From Acinetobacter lwoffii (GTDB lineage: Bacteria; Pseudomonadota; Gammaproteobacteria; Pseudomonadales; Moraxellaceae): a stretch of DNA of 29,375 nt. The stretch covers positions 436 to 29,810 of the forward strand of contig NZ_DCLL01000037.1 of NCBI RefSeq assembly GCF_002321025.1. The letters run 5' to 3'. Shown in pieces: positions 24,843-29,375 of this stretch. Position 1 is the stretch's first letter. The number at the start of each line of letters is the position of its first letter. The position numbers were made by a program, and so were the translations under genes. Under the pieces are notes generated by a model, which searched no databases, was not told the origin of the DNA, and worked only from the letters and a program-made list of their open reading frames with translations.

Positions 24843-25049
24843 GACTTGGGTAAATCCTGTCAGAACCTCCCAATATTGGGGTATTCAGATATTTTTTTCT
24901 TGTCTAGAATCCTAAGGGCCAGCCAAGATGGCGTTTAATTTCCGGTGGTTTGACGTATAAAAATAACGAGTGTACGTTGAGGAAATTATTCTTATGCTGA
25001 TCTTGTTCAGGTAATGTTATAGCGGATAAAAGGTAAATTTATTACCCAT

Positions 25050-25120
25050 TATAATAAAGGTCTGTAGCGTTATCCTGAATAAGCCGCCGGAGAAGGATTC
25101 ACCGCCTTCTTCGGTTTTTT
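25050..25120 (+). ncRNA. Candidate small RNA ending in an orphan terminator
   Basis: CCGGAGAAGG (25087-25096) pairs with CCTTCTTCGG (25105-25114), one wobble, followed by six Ts: a good intrinsic terminator. No ORF ends nearby; the previous gene already has its own terminator over 300 bases upstream. A perfect -10 TATAAT is at 25050-25055, which would start a transcript near 25062 and give an RNA of about 60 bases; no clear -35 box is visible, and an upstream TTGTTC (25003-25008) with GATAAA (25025-25030) is an alternative promoter. Predicted from structure only. Confidence 0.4.
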
Positions 25121-25345
25121 ATGTGTTTTTTCTATCTTTTTCTTGAGTCCTGAATGAAATTGTTTATTATTTGATCTGGCTTAAAAATGATACTTGTGTC
25201 AATTTTTATCACATGAAGCTTGGCATACTCAGCAAAGTTGAAGCTGATATGTGCCTTTTTACCGTTTAAATATTATAGTTATCAATATCTTGTGTTTGTT
25301 GTTTTGTGCTATTTAAGCTATGTTGTACGGGATTTTGGGGTTGAG

Positions 25346-26395
25346 ATGTTTGCTGTGAAGCTAAAAGTAATAATTCTAATAATAGGGGCAGCAGGTTTAG
25401 CTGGATGTAATAGCGTGAATCGGTTGAAATCAGAGGTTTTACATCCTTTTGCCAGTCCGGAAGAACTGATTGCCAAACGGGCTTTGAATCAACGTGATGG
25501 TAGTGCAAAAGATTATGTTTATCTTTGGGGACAATCACAGAAAAATAACACGACTCAAGCCATGTATCCGCGTTCAATACTGACGCAATATTGTCATGAA
25601 CAGGGCGGTAAATTTTCACTGCTGTATAAAAGTAATTTTAGTGCCGTGGCAGATGTTGCCCAACGCAAACGCCTGAGTGCCAATCGGGGTGTTGTACAGG
25701 GTAGCGGTGCCTATCAGTGTCGTATGGATGACCTGACTGAAAGCTGGATTGTCTCGATTGAGCCAACTTCTGAACGACAAGTTGATAAATCTAGCCAGAC
25801 GCGTAGTGTTCGACTACTCACCCAGGTCATGAGTCCTTCTCAAGCAAAAAACTTTTATCGTCCAACTAAAGCCAGGGTTGCTTTGGAGCAAACCAAACCT
25901 GCATCGATAAAAACTACGACTCCTCCTAAGACTCCTGCCGCAAAGACGACAAATGAACTGAAGGAATCAGCACGTAAAGAACTGGAGAAGAAAGAATTAG
26001 AGCGAAAGAAATTAGAAAGAAAAGAGTTAGAGAAAAAAGAAGCAGAGAAAAAGCAGCTAGCAGCGGCATCAGCTCGAGCTACGGTAGCAGAAACACCGCA
26101 ACAAAATCAGATGAAGATTTATGTGGCAGCGCGACGTGATATTAACAGTGGCAAGAATCTGAATAATGCCTGTAACAACGCCCAGCGTGCCTATAACTAT
26201 GGCAAATTGCAGGGCACAGAGGGAACACGTGTCTATACTGAATCAGGGATGCTGGTAGCGCGCTGTTTAACCAGTGTGCCGAGTTATAGCAGCCGTTTTT
26301 CCAATGCCAAAGGTCAGGCGGTAAAAATTTTGCAAAACCTGGCCAATAATTATAATCATGCCGGAGCAAAGAATATGCTCAGGCAGGTGAAGTAG
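25346..26395 (+). CDS. Lipoprotein with Lys/Glu-rich coiled-coil segment
   Basis: I do not recognise the family. The 349-residue protein has a lipoprotein signal peptide with lipobox LAGC (C21). A mixed domain follows (about 40-175, including YLWGQSQKN and CHEQGGKFSLLYK). Next comes a proline/threonine linker and a highly charged run of repeated K-E-L-E-(R/K)-K units (about 205-240), probably a helical spacer, then a C-terminal helical region with RDINSGKNLNNACNNAQRA. The layout suits an outer-membrane-anchored protein reaching across the periplasm. I chose the ATG at 25346 because it gives a clean signal peptide; the open frame extends upstream without one. It is the first of three exported proteins in a row. 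Confidence 0.72.
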   Translation: MFAVKLKVIILIIGAAGLAGCNSVNRLKSEVLHPFASPEELIAKRALNQRDGSAKDYVYLWGQSQKNNTTQAMYPRSILTQYCHEQGGKFSLLYKSNFSAVADVAQRKRLSANRGVVQGSGAYQCRMDDLTESWIVSIEPTSERQVDKSSQTRSVRLLTQVMSPSQAKNFYRPTKARVALEQTKPASIKTTTPPKTPAAKTTNELKESARKELEKKELERKKLERKELEKKEAEKKQLAAASARATVAETPQQNQMKIYVAARRDINSGKNLNNACNNAQRAYNYGKLQGTEGTRVYTESGMLVARCLTSVPSYSSRFSNAKGQAVKILQNLANNYNHAGAKNMLRQVK

Positions 26396-26429
26396 GACTA
26401 TTTTTTCCTTCTTAATCCATCCTCTTTCG

Positions 26430-26459
26430 AGCATCCTTAAAATACATTCTGAGGATGCT
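26430..26459 (+). terminator. Possible terminator after the lipoprotein gene
   Basis: AGCATCCT (26430-26437) pairs with AGGATGCT (26452-26459). The T-run is displaced by about 12 bases, so the termination call is weak. Confidence 0.4.
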
Positions 26460-26672
26460 TTCACTCGCCTTTTTTTTAAAGTGGCGTCTTAAAAAATGCT
26501 GAACAGAGACGGGGATTTCTAATCTCAAACTCACATTTACACTCAATACACCTAATCAGATATCGGTCTTTTGCCCGTGGCTTGTGTATTGCCATAAATT
26601 ACAGAGTAATAACACGGGCAAGGTGCGAGTCTATGATACAAAGTAGCTGATTGTTAAAAAAGAGATTCGCTT

Positions 26673-27194
26673 ATGTCACGCCAAACTGAGGTTATCCGTC
26701 GCAGATTTACAGCTAAAATTCGGTGGGGATTAATGGCAATGGCCTTGATGGCTACCACCCAAATGGCTATTGCGGGGCCAACCGTCGAGCAGCTGAGTAA
26801 CTGTCTGGTGAAATCCACCACGGCAGCAGATAAAACAACGGTGCTGCAATGGACCTTTGTTGCCTTATCTGCACATCCGGAATTGAAGAAATTCAGTAAT
26901 GTGAATGAAGCACAAAGAACCCAGCTGGATAAAAATTTAGCCCAAGTATTGCAGCGTATATTGGTAGAGCAATGTTCTGCACAGACCAAAGCGGTAATTG
27001 CTGCGGAAGGCGTACAAGCGGTGGGTGACAGTTTTCAGGAACTTGGACGGATTACCGGTGAGGAAATTTTAGAAAATCCTGAAGTGAAAAGTCAGCTTAA
27101 AGGTGTGCTGCGTTATGTGGATTTAAATAAACTGGTGGTCACTTTCTTGACACCGGATGTGTGGAATAAGTTGGGTGAGTTAAGAGGGAAATAA
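26673..27194 (+). CDS. Secreted or periplasmic protein of unknown function
   Basis: The 173-residue protein has an N-terminal signal peptide with a long basic n-region (MSRQTEVIRRRFTAKIRW), a hydrophobic core and a likely cleavage after AIA at residue 34. The mature part is helical, with two cysteines (C44, C101) that could form a disulfide, and no motif I can name. It lies between a lipoprotein gene and an LprI-like gene, both exported. The 78 bases to the next start (27272) have no terminator, so it may be cotranscribed with the LprI-like gene. Confidence 0.68.
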   Translation: MSRQTEVIRRRFTAKIRWGLMAMALMATTQMAIAGPTVEQLSNCLVKSTTAADKTTVLQWTFVALSAHPELKKFSNVNEAQRTQLDKNLAQVLQRILVEQCSAQTKAVIAAEGVQAVGDSFQELGRITGEEILENPEVKSQLKGVLRYVDLNKLVVTFLTPDVWNKLGELRGK

Positions 27195-27271
27195 CTGATT
27201 GAATGCATGCGTGCCAGGGTTCAATTATGGTATTTATTATGAATAACATAAATGAAAAGATAGGGGTTGTT

Positions 27272-27667
27272 ATGTTCAAACGCACTGCTTTATTGGGTTT
27301 AAGTATGTTTATACTTCCTCCTGCGCTGTACGCAGGGGACAATGATTTGAGTCGGCAATACTCAAATTGTATGGATCGCTCAGGTGGCGTTACTGTAAAT
27401 ATGCTGGATTGTATTGCGGCCGAAACAGATCGCCAAGATACACGGTTAAATAATGCCTATAAACAGACGATGGCATCGCTGAATGCAAACCGTAAAAAAC
27501 AGCTTCAAGAGGTTCAGCGTCTCTGGATTCGCTATCGTGATGCCAATTGCGATTTTTATGCCGACCCGAATGGAGGGACGATTGCAACTGTAAATAGCAA
27601 TAGTTGTTACATGGAAGCGACTGCCGCACGTGCGACTGAATTAGAAAATTTAAGAGAAGAGTATTAA
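27272..27667 (+). CDS. LprI-like (DUF1311) periplasmic protein
   Basis: Members of this family include the mycobacterial lysozyme inhibitor LprI; many others are uncharacterised. The 131-residue protein has a signal peptide (cleavage near LYAG, residue 21), the family block VQRLWIRYRDANC (81-93) and four cysteines, C33, C47, C93 and C112, fitting two disulfides. I chose the ATG at 27272 because it gives a clean signal peptide and has AGGGG about 7 bases upstream; the open frame starts earlier without support. Lysozyme inhibition is inference from the family name. Confidence 0.82.
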   Translation: MFKRTALLGLSMFILPPALYAGDNDLSRQYSNCMDRSGGVTVNMLDCIAAETDRQDTRLNNAYKQTMASLNANRKKQLQEVQRLWIRYRDANCDFYADPNGGTIATVNSNSCYMEATAARATELENLREEY

Positions 27668-27677
27668 TTTAAAAAAA

Positions 27678-27815
27678 TCCTCTCCCTAGCCCTCATCCTT
27701 TCTTGCGCTTCATTTTAAAGCAGTGCTTTAAAACTTGCTCAGGAGAGGGAACCACGCGTATCAATTGATGACGTGGCAAGTCCTCCTTTGAAAAAGGGGG
27801 ATTTGGGGGGATTAA
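27678..27815. repeat. Intergenic repeat cluster with three hairpins
   Basis: Three elements follow each other. CCTCTCC with GGAGAGG (27679-27685, 27741-27747) encloses a perfect inner pair, TTTTAAAGCA and TGCTTTAAAA around one base. CCACG and CGTGG (27752-27776) enclose ATCAATTGAT. A run typical of dispersed repeats follows, TCCTCCTTTG then AAAAAGGGGGATTTGGGGGG. Such CCTCTCCC and GGGGGATT units occur as dispersed intergenic repeats in many bacterial genomes; copy number here is unknown. Confidence 0.55.
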
Positions 27816-27818
27816 TGA

Positions 27819-28424
27819 TTACAATAAATCAGGATAAAATTTCTCAAATTCTTTATTCACAGCTTCACCACGCAGCAAATAGCCTTTGGGTTGAATATAA
27901 CTATAAATTTCGCGTGCAGGCTGTTCATGCCAGCCAATATTAAAAGCGCAAAGTTTTGGGAAAAATTGTAGGTGGCTATAGTTCAGATTGTTATGAATCC
28001 AGTATGCAAGCTGTTGCCAGGTGATTTGATCTTTTTCATACAGTTCTAGAAATGAAGGAATAACGATACACGCTGTTGCACCATAACCTTTTTCGTCTGG
28101 ATAATCCCAAATATGGCTAGCAAAGTTTTTCTCGTTGCTGGCGCAATTATATCCTTTTTCATTACCAAGCTGATTGACGCTTGGTGAACGATAAGCAGAT
28201 CGAATGGTGATACGCCCAAATTTGTCTTGGAGAGGTTCAAGTAATTCTTCACAGAGTTTTGTGCCTGTACGAATTGCAATTTCAGGATGGTCGGGGAAGT
28301 TGGGTACACCGTACCAATTGGATATTTCGCTATAGAGGAAATCACGCATAAAGAAGGACTTTGAAAGCTGAATACGTCCTAAGTCTTCGAGTTTAGCGAT
28401 AGATGATACTTTTTTGATGCTCAT
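27819..28424 (-). CDS. M15-peptidase-like protein (D-Ala-D-Ala carboxypeptidase/hedgehog-type fold)
   Basis: The 201-residue protein has the M15-type block RSAYRSPSVNQLGNE (75-89), SHIWD (103-107, possible zinc ligand H104), GATACIV (116-122) and a late FNIGWHEQP (161-169, possible ligand H165). In classical M15 enzymes the pattern is S-x-H-x-x-G-x-A-x-D; here the aspartate position is occupied by C119 and the H-to-C spacing is longer, so zinc binding may differ or be lost. No signal peptide is visible, so it is not an ordinary periplasmic peptidase; a phage-lysin or toxin-like origin is possible. The end faces the repeat cluster. The fold call is moderately sure, the activity is not. Confidence 0.6.
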   Translation of the reverse strand: MSIKKVSSIAKLEDLGRIQLSKSFFMRDFLYSEISNWYGVPNFPDHPEIAIRTGTKLCEELLEPLQDKFGRITIRSAYRSPSVNQLGNEKGYNCASNEKNFASHIWDYPDEKGYGATACIVIPSFLELYEKDQITWQQLAYWIHNNLNYSHLQFFPKLCAFNIGWHEQPAREIYSYIQPKGYLLRGEAVNKEFEKFYPDLL

Positions 28425-28444
28425 ATGTATTTTTATTCAGATAT

Positions 28445-28470
28445 AAAAACCTGCTAATTAATGAGCAGGC
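28445..28470 (-). terminator. Terminator downstream of the 28484-29332 gene
   Basis: On the minus strand GCCTGCT pairs with AGCAGG (28464-28470 with 28450-28455) around an 8-base loop, then five Ts. It lies 14 bases after the stop codon, just before the M15-like gene. Confidence 0.8.
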
Positions 28471-28483
28471 TTTTATTAAAAAA

Positions 28484-29332
28484 TTACCCTATAGACTTCA
28501 TTAATTCAGGAATATATGGCGCTAAAGAGGACCAAAGAGTTGCGATTGATGCACTGTTTGATAATAAAGATTCGAATGCTGATTTTCTTTCAGGATGACT
28601 TTGAGCATTTTCAATATTATTTATGTCAGTATTTAGAGTCTCCTTAATTGGGTCAGATTCTCGAGAGTTATTAATAACCTCACGAATTTGGTTACAAACC
28701 TGTTGTAACGCCTGGTTATAAATTTGATTAACACTCATTGTATTGTTATGACCACTTTGAATCATACTTTGCTGTATTGGTGCATTATAATTATTTTGAA
28801 TAGTTGTACTGGGTTTCATTATTGGGTCAATATCATCCATTTGTAGAGTACCTTTCTGAAGTCTATATGTTTTAGTTTGCTTAAGTAGATTTAATATATC
28901 TGAAATTTGGTCAATATCGGCACAGATATATTTACAAATGTTGATCATTTCAAGGATAGACCATTCATAAAATTCAAGTTCATGGATTCTTTTTTCAACT
29001 GCTTTATATGTACTTTCACAAATATTTTTATGGTATTCGAGATTTACAGATAAATGATCTATTAACTTTTTTAGCGTCGGTGTATTGGGTGGGTAAGTTG
29101 AGTCGAATATAATACTGTTTAAAGAAATAACAGTATCGCGACCTTTACTATATATTTTTGAGATTAAAAAATTATCTTCTGGATTTAATTCTTTAATACA
29201 TTCATAAAAATGTTCTATGGACTTATGATGGATAAATTGTTCTTCATATTCCTTCATATTTTGACGTTTCATTTTTATAATTTCAATTTGTTGGTCAATA
29301 TCAATAATTTCATTTGTAATAGTATAAGACAT
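28484..29332 (-). CDS. Unrecognised AT-rich protein with helical domain and Asn/Gln-rich linker
   Basis: I do not recognise this 282-residue protein. Residues 1-175 look mainly helical, with coiled-coil character (IDIDQQIEIIKMKRQNMKEY, and the Glu-rich KRIHELEFYEWS). A polar linker (about 180-210) contains NNYNAPIQQSMIQSGHNNTM, a pattern resembling the asparagine-rich stretches near the end of some AbiTii-like and other defence-associated proteins. A C-terminal hydrophobic tail (SASIATLWSSLAPYIPELMKS) could bind membranes. Codon use is markedly more AT-rich than that of neighbours, suggesting transfer. I chose the ATG at 29332, immediately after a terminator T-tract; ATG 29350 lies within that hairpin. 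The comparison with abortive-infection proteins is only suggestive. Confidence 0.6.
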   Translation of the reverse strand: MSYTITNEIIDIDQQIEIIKMKRQNMKEYEEQFIHHKSIEHFYECIKELNPEDNFLISKIYSKGRDTVISLNSIIFDSTYPPNTPTLKKLIDHLSVNLEYHKNICESTYKAVEKRIHELEFYEWSILEMINICKYICADIDQISDILNLLKQTKTYRLQKGTLQMDDIDPIMKPSTTIQNNYNAPIQQSMIQSGHNNTMSVNQIYNQALQQVCNQIREVINNSRESDPIKETLNTDINNIENAQSHPERKSAFESLLSNSASIATLWSSLAPYIPELMKSIG

Positions 29333-29335
29333 AGT

Positions 29336-29362
29336 AAAAAAACCCCGCATTAAGCGTAATGC
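29336..29362 (-). terminator. Terminator hairpin immediately upstream of the last gene's start codon
   Basis: On the minus strand GCATTA pairs with TAATGC (29357-29362 with 29347-29352) around a 4-base loop, followed by GGGG and seven Ts, ending three bases before the ATG at 29332. It probably terminates a gene beyond the window edge, or attenuates transcription into this one. Confidence 0.55.
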
Positions 29363-29375
29363 CAGTCAGTTAAGC

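Noticed and set aside
24865..24897. CCCAATATTGGG palindrome near a T-run
   Set aside because: The arms extend poorly and the T-run is displaced, so a terminator is not supported.

Overview
The window reads as a chromosomal segment of an Acinetobacter-like gammaproteobacterium (Moraxellaceae). This rests on the moderately AT-rich composition, the style of the SbmA, OtsBA, KatE and Dps proteins, and short AT-rich intergenic regions. I assign it from recognised protein families, not from a database search. Nearly all genes are accessory, stress or transport functions; there is no rRNA, no complete tRNA and no CRISPR array.

Region 1 (1-3440) looks like the right end of a genomic island. It has the N-terminus of an IS630-type transposase abutting the C-terminal stub of a LysR regulator, two Fic-domain proteins flanking a ChrR-like double cupin, and then a short sequence matching the 3' end of a tmRNA gene (TTCAATT-GACGC-CACCTCC-ACCA) followed by a terminator. 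The matching 5' T-stem is absent, as expected for the duplicated attR of an element integrated in ssrA. Region 2 (3464-7476) is a divergent LysR / MFS transporter / M81 (MlrC-like) peptidase locus; the MFS gene carries one in-frame TGA. Region 3 (7745-10897) is a three-gene, overlapping MacA-LolC/MacB-LolD-like ABC exporter.

Region 4 (11024-21776) is a stress block: Dps, monofunctional catalase KatE (with a perfect CRP-type palindrome in the long dps-katE gap), a tight four-gene operon, an MFS transporter and the trehalose genes otsB-otsA. The four-gene operon (acyl-CoA dehydrogenase-like, PIG-L deacetylase, NodS-like methyltransferase, family 2 glycosyltransferase) is the most interesting item. 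Three of its four enzymes parallel the NodC/NodB/NodS chemistry of lipochitooligosaccharide synthesis, suggesting an undescribed N-methylated aminosugar or glycolipid product.

Region 5 (21777-27815) has an AT-rich gene desert of about 1 kb, a small conserved-looking protein, the SbmA/BacA peptide importer, an orphan terminator that may end a small RNA, and a run of three exported proteins (KE-rich lipoprotein, unknown secreted protein, LprI-like protein) closed by an intergenic repeat cluster. Region 6 (27819-29375) has an M15-peptidase-like protein and an AT-rich, unrecognised 282-residue protein, both on the minus strand.
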